48,968 bases of DNA from Acidobacteria bacterium UBA2161 (GTDB lineage: Bacteria > Acidobacteriota > Vicinamibacteria > Vicinamibacterales > UBA823), in NCBI GenBank assembly GCA_002328835.1, contig DCWN01000005.1:1-48968 (forward strand), written 5' to 3'. Shown here one piece after another: positions 25,366 to 33,683 of the stretch (its first letter is position 1; every line of letters starts with the position of its first letter). The position numbers were made by a program, and so were the translations under genes. The notes beneath the pieces were generated by a model, which saw nothing but the letters and a program-made list of their open reading frames with translations, did not search any database and had not been told where the DNA came from.

Positions 25366-26883
25366 ATGAGCCGGCTTTCGCGCCTCTCCGATCCCACGGC
25401 GGTCCGGCGCGCCGCGCGATTCGCCGGCCCGGTCGTCGCTGTTGTCGTCTATCTCCTCCTGCCAGAGACCTATCTGGCGGAAGGGGTGCGCGTCGCATTC
25501 AGCCATGCCGGGCGCACGACGGCCGCGCTGGCTGCCTGGATGGCGCTCTGGTGGCTCACCGAGGCGATCGAAATCCCCGCGACGGCGCTTCTGCCGCTGG
25601 TCGTCCTGCCGGTCGTCGGCGCCGGTTCGATCCGGGAGGTTGCGGCGCCCTACGCCCACGACCTCATCTTCTTCTTCATGGGCGGATTCATCCTCTCGAT
25701 CGCGATGCAGCGCTGGGCGCTGCATCGGCGGATCGCGCTGGTGACATTGTCGATCGTCGGCACGAGTCCGCCGCGGATCGTGGCGGGCTTCATGGTCGCG
25801 ACCGCCGGCCTGAGCATGTGGCTATCGAATACGGCGACGACGATCATGATGCTGCCGATCGCGTTGAGCGTCGTCGCGATGGTCGGAGACCGGCAGGGGG
25901 ACGCCGCCTCCGACGACCGACATCGGCTGAGCGTCTGCCTGATGCTCGGGATCGCCTACGCCGCGTCGATCGGCGGCGTCGGCACGATCATCGGATCGCC
26001 GCCGAATCTGTTCCTCGTCTCCTACATCCGCGAGGCACTCGGTCGTGACATCACCTTCGCTCAGTGGATGGCGATGGGCCTGCCACTCGTGCTCGTCTTC
26101 CTGCCAATCACCTGGTGGCTCCTGACCCGCGTGCTCTTTCCGCTGCCGTCACGCGCGCTCGACGGCGCCGATGCTATCCGGGCGGCCTGCGCGGCGCTGA
26201 AGCCGATGAGTGCGGCCGAGCGGGCGGTGGCCGTCGTCTTCGGCGCCGCGGCACTGGCGTGGATCGGGCGGGCGTGGCTGACGGGCGTCACCGTCGCGGG
26301 TGTCCGGCCGCTTGCCGGCTTGACCGACGCCGGCATCGCGATGACCGCGGCGCTGAGCCTCTTCATCATTCCCGCCCGGTCCACCGGTGCAGGCGCCGTC
26401 ATGCGCTGGCGCGATCTGGAGGCGATGCCCTGGGGGATCCTCGTGCTGTTCGGAGGCGGGCTGAGTCTGGCCGCGGCGATTCAGGCGAACGGTGTCGATG
26501 CGTTCCTCGGACGCCAGGCCGCGGCGTGGCAGGGGATGCCGAGTTGGCTGATCATCGTGCTGGTGACGACGGTGGTGATCTTCCTGACCGAATTGACGAG
26601 TAACACGGCAACCGCGGCGACGTTCGTGCCGATTCTCGGAGGCGTCGCACCTGGACTCGGCGTCCACCCGTACCTGCTGATCGTCCCGGCTGCGCTCGCG
26701 GCGTCGTGGGCGTTCATGCTGCCCGTAGCGACGCCGCCCAACGCAATCGTCTTCGGCTCAGGGCACGTGTCGGTCTCCGACATGCGTCGCGCCGGCCTCC
26801 GGCTCAACATCGCGGGCGTCGTCGTCCTGACCGGCCTCGCCTACTTTGTCGCGCTGCCGCTGCTCGGCGTTCCGTTGGCCTGA
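25366..26883 (+). CDS. DASS/SLC13-family anion:sodium symporter
   Basis: A 505-residue membrane protein with about 11-12 hydrophobic segments. Both diagnostic SNT motifs of the divalent anion:sodium symporter family are present, WLSNTATTIMMLP in the first half and LTSNTATAATFVP in the second; they form the sodium and substrate sites. The conserved VGTIIGSPPN re-entrant region and VATPPNAIVFGSG near the C-terminus also match. It likely takes up dicarboxylates (succinate, malate, citrate class) with sodium. I chose the ATG at 25366 over an upstream TTG. No obvious metabolic partner adjoins it. Confidence 0.92.
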   Translation: MSRLSRLSDPTAVRRAARFAGPVVAVVVYLLLPETYLAEGVRVAFSHAGRTTAALAAWMALWWLTEAIEIPATALLPLVVLPVVGAGSIREVAAPYAHDLIFFFMGGFILSIAMQRWALHRRIALVTLSIVGTSPPRIVAGFMVATAGLSMWLSNTATTIMMLPIALSVVAMVGDRQGDAASDDRHRLSVCLMLGIAYAASIGGVGTIIGSPPNLFLVSYIREALGRDITFAQWMAMGLPLVLVFLPITWWLLTRVLFPLPSRALDGADAIRAACAALKPMSAAERAVAVVFGAAALAWIGRAWLTGVTVAGVRPLAGLTDAGIAMTAALSLFIIPARSTGAGAVMRWRDLEAMPWGILVLFGGGLSLAAAIQANGVDAFLGRQAAAWQGMPSWLIIVLVTTVVIFLTELTSNTATAATFVPILGGVAPGLGVHPYLLIVPAALAASWAFMLPVATPPNAIVFGSGHVSVSDMRRAGLRLNIAGVVVLTGLAYFVALPLLGVPLA

Positions 26884-26924
26884 GGCCCGCGCGCTGCCAC
26901 GCCGGAAGCCGGGGTTTCGGGCAC

Positions 26925-26930
26925 TATAAT
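26925..26930 (+). promoter_or_regulatory. Predicted -10 box of the lipoprotein hydratase gene
   Basis: A perfect TATAAT 53 nt before the ATG at 26984. No recognisable -35. The ribosome binding site GGAGGT lies at 26973-26978. Confidence 0.5.
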
Positions 26931-26983
26931 CTCGTCTGGGCGCCCGGCCGGCGGCCGGCCACAGCGCGGAACGGAGGTCTCCG

Positions 26984-27973
26984 ATGACACGCGAGAAGAC
27001 GGCGGGGCAGATGGCTGCTGGGCGGTTCCTTCAGGTCGTCGCGGCAGGTGCGGTGGGGCTCCCGGTTCTGCTGCTGGGTTGCGGCGGTGGAGCGCCGGAG
27101 CCGGCACCCACCGGGGAGCCGACCGAGGCGGTGGTCGCGCCGGCGGCCGTGCCGGAGCCAGAGGTCGTGATCGATCCCTTGACGCCAGAGGCCACCGACG
27201 AAGAGATCGTCGACCACCTCCTGGCGATCGAAGGGCAGGGTGCGGTGTCGGTCGAGCTGTCCCGGCACCTTCCGAACCTCGACCGCGCCCGCGCCTATCG
27301 GCTGCAGCGGATGCGGCGTGACCGGAAGACCCCGGCCGACCCGCAGGTCGGCTGGAAGATCGGTTGGTCGCGCCAGACCGATCCGCGCGTGGCGATCGAC
27401 CCGGTGTTCGGTCACATCCTCCGGTCCAACATCTACACACCCGGGCGCCCGGTGTCGACCGCGGGCTTCGTCGGTGGCGAAGCGCTCGTGGAGGCCGAGG
27501 TTGCCGTCTGGCTGGGCCAGGACCTGCCGGGGCCCGATGTGACCCGGGACGACGTCATGGCGGCGATCACCGAGGTCGGCGGTGTGATCGAGCTGCTGAA
27601 TCCGCGCATCGGGCCTGACGGCGACGGCCCGAACACCCACGACCACGGCATCGCCGACAACGTCTTTCACATCGGGGTCATGCTCGGGGAGCAGCGCGCG
27701 GCGCCCGCCGACGTCGACTGGCCGGCCGAACGCGTGGTGGTCGAGATCGACGGCGAGGCGCGCGGCGAAGGCCGGCTGTCGTCGGTGATGGGCCGGGATC
27801 CGATCGCGGGTGTCGTCTGGCTGGCGAACGAACTGCTTGCCTATGGCGAGCAGTTGCGCGCGGGTGAGTTCGTCATCACGGGCACGGTCGTGGCGCCGCC
27901 TCCGGTCGCGGCCGGGGGCTCGGCCAGGCTCACCTTCACGACGCTGGGCACGGTTGAGTTGGTCGTGGAGTAG
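26984..27973 (+). CDS. Lipoprotein of the 2-keto-4-pentenoate hydratase (MhpD/FAH) family
   Basis: A 329-residue protein. The N-terminus ends in the lipobox LLLGC, so it should be lipid-anchored after export. A Pro/Glu/Ala linker follows (about 36-60). Residues about 65-329 match the 2-hydroxypentadienoate hydratase fold: DRARAYRLQRMRR, GWKIGWSRQTD, FGHIL, EAEVAVWLGQDL, EVGGVIELLNPRI and the C-terminal GEFVITGTVVAPPP. The family hydrates dienols in aromatic meta-cleavage in the cytoplasm, so an exported version is odd, and the catalytic acids E-x-E should be checked (EAEVAV fits). The next gene converges 15 bp later. Confidence 0.82.
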   Translation: MTREKTAGQMAAGRFLQVVAAGAVGLPVLLLGCGGGAPEPAPTGEPTEAVVAPAAVPEPEVVIDPLTPEATDEEIVDHLLAIEGQGAVSVELSRHLPNLDRARAYRLQRMRRDRKTPADPQVGWKIGWSRQTDPRVAIDPVFGHILRSNIYTPGRPVSTAGFVGGEALVEAEVAVWLGQDLPGPDVTRDDVMAAITEVGGVIELLNPRIGPDGDGPNTHDHGIADNVFHIGVMLGEQRAAPADVDWPAERVVVEIDGEARGEGRLSSVMGRDPIAGVVWLANELLAYGEQLRAGEFVITGTVVAPPPVAAGGSARLTFTTLGTVELVVE

Positions 27974-27988
27974 GCGATCGGAACGGTG

Positions 27989-28933
27989 TCAGGGCCGGCG
28001 CGGAAACCGGTCGGGATTGTCGGTGAACAGCGCATCGACGCCGAGCGTGAACAGGAAGTGGTGCATTTCCGCCTCCACGGTGGGGAAGCGGTCCGTCCCG
28101 TTCGATCGGAACGTGTAGGGCGTCACGGTCAGGCCGAGCCGGTGCGCCCGATCGACGAGTTCGGGCTGCGCGGCGACGATCGCCTTGGCCGGTCCGATCC
28201 CACTCGCGAACGTGGCGATCTCCCGCAGACGACTGTTCGTGATGGCCGCATTCGGGTCTCGTGCGCCGATGAGAAAGACGCGCGGCAGTGTCGGCAGCGC
28301 CTCGGCGAGCTGGCGCAGGCTGGTCTCGTCGAACGACTGCAGGATGACCGGCGTGGTTGGGTCGGCGCCGGCCATGTCGAGGCCGTTGCGACGCAGGGTG
28401 TCGGCGACGAGCGCGACCATGTCGATTCCGAGCGCGTCGTACTCGGCCGGTGACTTCAGTTCCGGGAACAGGCCGGCGTCACCACGAATGAAGTCGATCG
28501 CCTCCTGCCACGTCGGGATCTGCACCCCGGCGAACTCGTCGCCGAACCAGCCCCCTGCGTCCAACCGCTTGATTTCCGACAGCGTGAAGTCCTGGACTCG
28601 CCAGCGCTGACGCAGTCGTCCTCCCGCAACGCGCTCCTCGACGAAGCGGCCCGGGAAGACGCGTCGGACGTCCGTGGTGCGCTCGAGACTGGTGTCGTGG
28701 AGGCAGATGAGCACGCCGTCCCGCGTCACGCCCAGATCCTGCTCCACGTAGTCGGCGCCCTGTTCGAGCGCGAGCCGATAGGCGGCCAGGGTGTGCTCCG
28801 GCGCGTAGGCTGATGCCCCGCGGTGGGCAATGAGCGTCTTTTCGTTCGACTGAGCGAGCGTGAGGGGCACGGCACCGAGGGCGACGACCGCCCCGGCGAG
28901 CAGTCGTCGGCGAGGCCAGGCAGAAATCGCCAT
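27989..28933 (-). CDS. Exported glycerophosphodiester phosphodiesterase
   Basis: A 314-residue GDPD with a TIM-barrel. The catalytic set is visible: AHRGAS (His and Arg), EHT, the metal-binding E-x-D in YVEQDLGVTRDG, HD (LICLHD) and the ELK in FPELKSP. The C-terminal LFTDNPDRF closes the barrel. It releases sn-glycerol-3-phosphate from deacylated phospholipids. Its N-terminus (PRRRLLAGAVVALGAVPLTLAQ) is a signal peptide and could be of Tat type. It is divergent from fxsA. Confidence 0.92.
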   Translation of the reverse strand: MAISAWPRRRLLAGAVVALGAVPLTLAQSNEKTLIAHRGASAYAPEHTLAAYRLALEQGADYVEQDLGVTRDGVLICLHDTSLERTTDVRRVFPGRFVEERVAGGRLRQRWRVQDFTLSEIKRLDAGGWFGDEFAGVQIPTWQEAIDFIRGDAGLFPELKSPAEYDALGIDMVALVADTLRRNGLDMAGADPTTPVILQSFDETSLRQLAEALPTLPRVFLIGARDPNAAITNSRLREIATFASGIGPAKAIVAAQPELVDRAHRLGLTVTPYTFRSNGTDRFPTVEAEMHHFLFTLGVDALFTDNPDRFPRRP

Positions 28934-29013
28934 CGGTCATCGTCTCGGTCGTTGTCACCCCGGACGTTACCCGGCCGCTCGAGGACGGCCGGATCTGTGC
29001 GAGGATCAGGGTG

Positions 29014-29457
29014 ATGGCCTGGTTGTTCCTGCTGTTCATCGTCGTGCCCGCGACCGAGCTGGCGCTGCTGATCGAGGTCGGCGCACGCATCGGCACGGCG
29101 AACACGCTGCTCCTGATCGTCGTCACGGGCGTTCTGGGGGCTTCGCTGGCCAGCCGCCAGGGCATGGGCGTGCTCCGTCAGATCCAGGCGGAGACCGCGG
29201 TCGGCCGGATGCCCGCAGGCGCCATCGTCGACGGTCTCCTCATCTTCGTGGCCGGCGTCGTCCTGATGACGCCTGGCCTGCTCACCGACCTCGCCGGGTT
29301 CCTGTGCCTGATTCCGGCGACGCGGCGCGCCATCAAGGCGATGGTGCGGCGCCGGCTGGAGCAGGCGGTTCGGCAGGGTCGCGCGCAGGTCGTCGTCGAC
29401 GTGCAGCCGGTCGACCGATCACGCGATCCGGATCGATCGCCGCCGACACTGCCGTAG
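29014..29457 (+). CDS. fxsA: FxsA-family inner-membrane protein
   Basis: A 147-residue protein with the FxsA signature: WLFLLFIVVPATELALLIEVG, the Gly-rich IGTANTLLLIVVTGVLGASLASRQG, and VAGVVLMTPGLLTDLAGFLCL, giving three or four hydrophobic segments, then an Arg-rich cytosolic tail. In E. coli FxsA relieves phage T7 exclusion by F plasmid PifA; its normal role is unclear. Start is ATG 29014 with GAGG 9 nt upstream; an in-frame GTG lies one codon earlier. Confidence 0.9.
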   Translation: MAWLFLLFIVVPATELALLIEVGARIGTANTLLLIVVTGVLGASLASRQGMGVLRQIQAETAVGRMPAGAIVDGLLIFVAGVVLMTPGLLTDLAGFLCLIPATRRAIKAMVRRRLEQAVRQGRAQVVVDVQPVDRSRDPDRSPPTLP

Positions 29458-29481
29458 CCCCCTGGGGTCAAGTGAGATCAG

Positions 29482-29571
29482 GGCGCGCACGGCGCCCCCC
29501 GCGGGCGCCGGCACGGGGCATTCGGGGTCCCCGTCAGGCGCCCGCGTGGGGCTTGGGGCGCAAGGCGCCCC
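29482..29571 (+). repeat. Intergenic GC-rich structured repeat, copy B
   Basis: This fills the gap between two convergent genes (stops at 29457 and 29575). It shares its ordered blocks with copy A at 2845-2930. Here the stems are stronger: CGCGGGCGCC pairs with GGCGCCCGCG around the CGGGG...CCCCG centre, and the closing hairpin is GGGGCGC-AAG-GCGCCCC. It could serve as a bidirectional terminator for the two convergent genes. Confidence 0.6.
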
Positions 29572-29574
29572 ATC

Positions 29575-30894
29575 TCAGTAATGGAACTCGGCGAAGACGA
29601 CGTGCTGCTCGGCGAGCGGATAGGTGCGGACCGCGAGCGCCTCTTCGTTGAACACCACGTGGACCGTCCGAGCGATCGCGAACGGCATCGACGCGGCCGA
29701 TGTCGTGGGCACACCGGCGACAACGCCGTCGGGCACACGGCCGTCCATCGTGAACGTGTCACGCCCGTGGCCGAAGTAGCCGCGCGGTCGAGTCATTGTG
29801 ACGATGGCTGGCTGTGAGGCAGCACCACCGGGCAGCGGCTCGAGGCGGATCCTGATCAGGTCGGTCGACCGGGGGAATGGCGAGCGATAGACGTGGGTCG
29901 TTGGATAGCCCGCCGCCGAGACGACGAACTCGTAGGGCGCCGCCGGCGACCCGGCGAACGGTCCCCAGCGGCCGTCGAGACCAGTCGTGGCGCGGTGGAT
30001 CGGGTCACCCAGCCGCGCGCCGGTCTCCGGGTGCACGTCGTACACCGCAACGACGGCGCCATCGACGGGCAGGTTGGTCGGCTCGCCGTTCGCAAAGCCG
30101 CTGACGATGCCGCCGAGCCGCACGTCGGTTTCGGGGGTGATGCCGGCGGTGGGCGGTCGGCCCGCGACGGCCCGGTAGATCGCGTCGAACGCCCGGGGGG
30201 CGAACGCGACCTCGCGGTGATCGAGACCATCGATCACGAGGTTGAGGGCGCCCGCCAGCGTCGGGCTGTCGTAGCCGCCCCCGGCCAGATCATCGCCGGC
30301 AGCGTCGACGGGCAGGACCGGCTGGGCGTACTTGTCGTTGGCATCGCTGCGAATCGTCACGAATTCGACATCCGGGTGGATCTCGCTGCCTGCATTGAGG
30401 CGGGTGAGGAAGTCGCCGCGCCCGTTGTATTCGCTGCCCGGCACCTCCTCCGAGGCGAAGACGCCGTGGTTGGGGGTGCCGCACAGCACGGCGAGCGAGA
30501 CGGTCGCGTGGCCGGCGCCAGTCTTGATGTAGTTGCGGATCGTGTTGCCGCCCCGCGACGAGCCGACGAGGATGACGTGCGTCTGGCCCGTCTCGGCGAG
30601 AATGCGGGTGACGGCGGCGGCCAGCTGGTCGCGTTGCTCGGTCGACGTGCTGCGGTTCGGCTCGTCGACGCGGTCGTCGTCGGGCGCCGCCGGCGCCACC
30701 ATGTCCAGCGCGAACAGCCGCGACCGGTCGTAGCCGTTCGACTCGAAGCGCCACAGCGTCGTGTGCCAGAGCGCGGCGCTGTCGCCGTTGCCGTGGACGA
30801 AGACGATCGGTCGATCGGCTGTCTGCGTCGACGTCTCGGACACGGCGGCGACGGTGAGCATGAGCGTGGCGACGAGCAGGTGCCTCGGAAGCAT
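29575..30894 (-). CDS. Exported alpha/beta hydrolase (esterase/lipase-like) with C-terminal beta domains
   Basis: A 439-residue protein with a Sec signal (residues 1-25) and an alpha/beta-hydrolase domain. It shows the oxyanion HGNGDS motif, nucleophile elbow VGSSRGG, and a downstream His probably in GLDHREVAF. Residues about 255-330 look like a carboxypeptidase-regulatory-like or other Ig-like domain (GIVSGFANGEPTNLPVDGAVVAVYD, TTGLDGRWGPF). A final beta-rich region follows. The layout resembles secreted lipases and polyester depolymerases, but the substrate is unknown. I chose ATG 30894 because it starts the signal peptide. Confidence 0.83.
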   Translation of the reverse strand: MLPRHLLVATLMLTVAAVSETSTQTADRPIVFVHGNGDSAALWHTTLWRFESNGYDRSRLFALDMVAPAAPDDDRVDEPNRSTSTEQRDQLAAAVTRILAETGQTHVILVGSSRGGNTIRNYIKTGAGHATVSLAVLCGTPNHGVFASEEVPGSEYNGRGDFLTRLNAGSEIHPDVEFVTIRSDANDKYAQPVLPVDAAGDDLAGGGYDSPTLAGALNLVIDGLDHREVAFAPRAFDAIYRAVAGRPPTAGITPETDVRLGGIVSGFANGEPTNLPVDGAVVAVYDVHPETGARLGDPIHRATTGLDGRWGPFAGSPAAPYEFVVSAAGYPTTHVYRSPFPRSTDLIRIRLEPLPGGAASQPAIVTMTRPRGYFGHGRDTFTMDGRVPDGVVAGVPTTSAASMPFAIARTVHVVFNEEALAVRTYPLAEQHVVFAEFHY

Positions 30895-30988
30895 CTGACG
30901 CGGGATTCCCGGTCCCGGAAGGCCGAAGGATAGCACGCGGTTCACGGCCGCGGAGGGGGGCACGGGTGTGCTAGCATGCGCCGCGATC

Positions 30989-31135
30989 ATGTTGGCCGGC
31001 CTTCCTCTCACTACGTGGGCGCTGCTCGTCGTGGCCGTCGGTCTGGGGCTGGGCGTGGAACTCTGGTTCTACCTGACCCATCGGCGCGGTGCGCGAGGCG
31101 GCGCGGAGCCACCCCGGCCGCCCGCGGACGGGTGA
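30989..31135 (+). CDS. Small single-pass membrane protein, probable symporter partner
   Basis: A 48-residue reading frame: one hydrophobic helix (TTWALLVVAVGLGLGVELWFYLT) followed by a basic, Gly/Pro-rich cytosolic tail (HRRGARGGAEPPRPPADG). It ends 3 bp before the start of the sodium:solute symporter gene, so the two are almost certainly co-transcribed and translated together. Small one-helix proteins encoded just upstream of SSS-family symporters are a known pattern. This one could be such a subunit. Confidence 0.72.
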   Translation: MLAGLPLTTWALLVVAVGLGLGVELWFYLTHRRGARGGAEPPRPPADG

Positions 31136-31138
31136 GTC

Positions 31139-32602
31139 ATGGCGTCGGGCACGATCATCTCCGTCCTCGTCGTCTACCTGGCGATTCTGCTCGCGATTGG
31201 CGCCTGGGGCGCGCGCGACTCCAGGAGCCTGGCCGGCTACTACCTGGCCGGCAAACGGCTGCCGGCCTGGGTCATCGCGTTCAGTTCGAACGCCACCGGC
31301 GAAAGCGGCTGGCTCCTGCTCGGCCTGACCGGCATGGGCTACGTCGTCGGCGTGCACGCCTTCTGGGTCGTGCTGGGAGAGGTGCTCGGCGTGGCGCTGG
31401 CCTGGGCGTTCGTGGCGCTGCCATTTAAGCGGTACACCGATCGCTACGGTTCGATCACGGTGGCGGACTACCTGGCCTCACGGTTTCGGGACTCCACGCA
31501 CGCACTCCGGGTCGTCAGCACGATCATCATCTGCACCATGGTGACGGTCTACACTGCCGCGCAGTTCACGGCATCGGGGAAGGCGTTCGACGCGTTCCTG
31601 GGCACCGGCTACACCGGCGGCGTGCTGATCGGCGCGGCCGTGATTTTCTACTACACGACGGTCGGCGGCTTCAAGGCGGTGGCGTACAGCGATCTGCTGC
31701 AGGGCGTGCTGATGCTGGGCGGGTTGTTCGTCCTGCCGCTCGTCGGCGTCGCCGCGGCCGGCGGGTGGACGTCGATGATCGCGACGCTGCGAGCCGCCGA
31801 TCCCAGCCTCCTCGAGCCGATGGGTGCCTTCGGCTGGTCGACGGGCGGTGTGATCAGCGCGGCCAGTTTCGCCGGCATCGGCCTGGCGTTTCTTGGCACG
31901 CCGCAGCTGCTGACGCGCTTCATGGCGGCGCGGTCGGAAGACGAGATCGTCTCGGGCAGCTTGCTCGCGGTGCTCTGCATCATCGTGTTCGACGTCGGCG
32001 CCGTGCTGACCGGCATGGCGGGACGGACGTTGATGCCGGGGCTTGCGGATCCCGAGACGATTCTTCCGGTGATGAGCGCGGACCTGCTGCCCGCCGTCGT
32101 GACGGGCGTGTTCCTGGTCATCGTCCTGGCGGCGATCATGTCGACGGCCGACTCGCTGCTCATCCTGGCGTCGTCGGCCGTCGTACGCGATGTGGTCCAG
32201 CAGGTGTTCCGGCCAGATCTCGACGACCGGCGACTGGCGCGCTACGGCAAGGTGACCACGGTCATCATCGGCCTGGGCGCCCTCGGGTTCGCGTTGACCG
32301 AGGCGCGGCTCATCTTCTGGTTCGTGCTGTTCGCCTGGTCCGGCCTGGCCTCGGCGTTCACGCCGGTCGTGGTCTGCTCTCTCTTCTGGAAGCGCACGAC
32401 GCGGGTCGGTGCCCTGGCCGGAATGATCGCGGGCTTCCTGGCCGCGGTCGTCTGGGTCGTCGCGTTCAAGTCGAGGTTTCACGACCTCTACGAGATGTGG
32501 CCGGGCTTCATCGCCGGATTCGGCGTCACGATTGCTGTGAGCCTGTTCACACGTCCGCCCGATTGTTCGGTGGATGACACGCCCGGATCGCTCTCCGAGT
32601 AA
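31139..32602 (+). CDS. Sodium:solute symporter (SSS/PutP family)
   Basis: A 487-residue membrane protein with about 13 hydrophobic segments. Family marks include DSRSLAGYYLAGKRLPAWVIAFS at the start, GESGWLLLGLTGMGY, SITVADYLASRF, FYYTTVGGFKAVAYSDLLQG (the core SSS signature) and AAIMSTADSLLILASS, where Ser/Thr residues form the sodium-2 site. It resembles proline and other amino- or organic-acid symporters. The substrate is not decidable from sequence. It is preceded by a 48-residue membrane protein gene only 3 bp away and followed by a small XRE-type regulator. Confidence 0.94.
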   Translation: MASGTIISVLVVYLAILLAIGAWGARDSRSLAGYYLAGKRLPAWVIAFSSNATGESGWLLLGLTGMGYVVGVHAFWVVLGEVLGVALAWAFVALPFKRYTDRYGSITVADYLASRFRDSTHALRVVSTIIICTMVTVYTAAQFTASGKAFDAFLGTGYTGGVLIGAAVIFYYTTVGGFKAVAYSDLLQGVLMLGGLFVLPLVGVAAAGGWTSMIATLRAADPSLLEPMGAFGWSTGGVISAASFAGIGLAFLGTPQLLTRFMAARSEDEIVSGSLLAVLCIIVFDVGAVLTGMAGRTLMPGLADPETILPVMSADLLPAVVTGVFLVIVLAAIMSTADSLLILASSAVVRDVVQQVFRPDLDDRRLARYGKVTTVIIGLGALGFALTEARLIFWFVLFAWSGLASAFTPVVVCSLFWKRTTRVGALAGMIAGFLAAVVWVVAFKSRFHDLYEMWPGFIAGFGVTIAVSLFTRPPDCSVDDTPGSLSE

Positions 32603-32697
32603 ACTTTTTCCGCTTTTTGGCGTCTTATTGGCAGAAGGCTTTCCGAGGGGGAAGGCGGGCGAGGAGAAGACTTTTGCCACGAACGGCGATCGAGATC

Positions 32698-32901
32698 ATG
32701 AACCGTCTACGCGTGCTGAGGGCTGAACGGCGTCTCTCCCAGCTCGACACCGCTTTGAGTGCCGGCATCGGGCCGACGCGTTACTGGAAGATCGAGAACG
32801 ACTACACGAAGCCGACCGACGAGGAGCGTGAGGCGCTCACGCGGGTGTTCGGTGTGTCGACGGACCAGATCTTCCCGAGCGCCGATCCGACGACGGCGTA
32901 G
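32698..32901 (+). CDS. Small XRE-family helix-turn-helix protein
   Basis: A 67-residue protein consisting of one Cro/CI-type helix-turn-helix: MNRLRVLRAERRLSQ, then the recognition region (SAGIGPTRYWKIEN) and EEREALTRVFGVSTDQIF. The Gln and the turn (LSQLDTAL...GIGPTRYW) are where the fold needs them. ATG 32698 gives the usual start. An in-frame TTG at 32674 has a better ribosome binding site (GAGGAG 7 nt upstream) and would add 8 residues. It probably controls nearby genes or itself. Confidence 0.82.
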   Translation: MNRLRVLRAERRLSQLDTALSAGIGPTRYWKIENDYTKPTDEEREALTRVFGVSTDQIFPSADPTTA

Positions 32902-33054
32902 ACGGGCACCATCGGCGGCGGCGGCGAGTCGGCGTTTCGGCGTCCCCTCGGTTTCGGTCAGTATTTCCCCAGGACAGCTCCAAAATCTTGGTGACCATCC
33001 AAATAAATGGTCCCCTGGGTAGGGGTGCGCCAGCGTCGCTCCGAGGCGGCGCCT
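32902..33054. other. Gene-free gap with a locally AT-richer palindrome
   Basis: Between the XRE regulator and the stop of the PspC gene. Around 32955-33015 base composition drops well below the surroundings and contains ACCAT-N7-ATGGT. It could be an operator or a decayed sequence; I see no gene. Confidence 0.3.
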
Positions 33055-33597
33055 TCAGGAAGAGGCGGGCGGCGCCGCGGGTGTCGGAGCGACGACGACC
33101 GGCTCGGGAGCCGCCGGCATGACGAACCAGGCCACGAGATACGCGGCGACGCCACCCAGCACGAATCCGGGGACGATCGACAGCACGGCCCAGAGCAGCC
33201 GGGCGGCGGTCGGGTCGACGCCAAAGTACTCGCCTAGGCCACCGCAGACCCCGGCGATCTTCCGATCCGTCGCTGAACGCGTGAGCTGGCAGTTCGGGCT
33301 GACGGCGGGCCGGGTCTCGTCGTCGGACATGAGCAGCCAGGCGAGCAGATAGGCGATCACGCCGCCGAAGATCGCGCCGGGCACGATGGCCACGATGACC
33401 CACAGCAGGCGGACGATCGTGACCTCCACCCCGAGATACTCAGCGAGACCTCCGCAGACCCCGGCGATCTTCCGGTCCGCCACCGATCGGCGAAGCGGCC
33501 GGCCGGTGGGTCTGGCGGCCACCCTCTGATTCGCCCCACACTTCGGGCAGAAATTCGCGTCGGTCGGGAGATCATGCTGGCATCGAGTACACGCCAT
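33055..33597 (-). CDS. Zinc-ribbon protein with two PspC domains
   Basis: A 180-residue protein. Residues 3-24 form a zinc ribbon (CTRC...CPKC spacing). Two PspC domains follow, each starting with a nearly identical block (DRKIAGVCGGLAEYLGVEVTIVRLLW and DRKIAGVCGGLGEYFGVDPTAARLLW) and a hydrophobic transmembrane stretch. PspC proteins sense envelope stress or oppose toxin-like partners. Two tandem domains in one chain point to an internal duplication. I chose ATG 33597 because AGGAGG lies 6 nt upstream. A Pro/Ala-rich tail follows the second domain. Confidence 0.9.
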   Translation of the reverse strand: MACTRCQHDLPTDANFCPKCGANQRVAARPTGRPLRRSVADRKIAGVCGGLAEYLGVEVTIVRLLWVIVAIVPGAIFGGVIAYLLAWLLMSDDETRPAVSPNCQLTRSATDRKIAGVCGGLGEYFGVDPTAARLLWAVLSIVPGFVLGGVAAYLVAWFVMPAAPEPVVVAPTPAAPPASS

Positions 33598-33683
33598 CGG
33601 TTCCTCCTGCGTAGTGCAGACCGCAATCACCGTTCTCTGTCGGATACGGTCCGACGCGGCGCCGAGTTCCGTAGGCTGCCACG

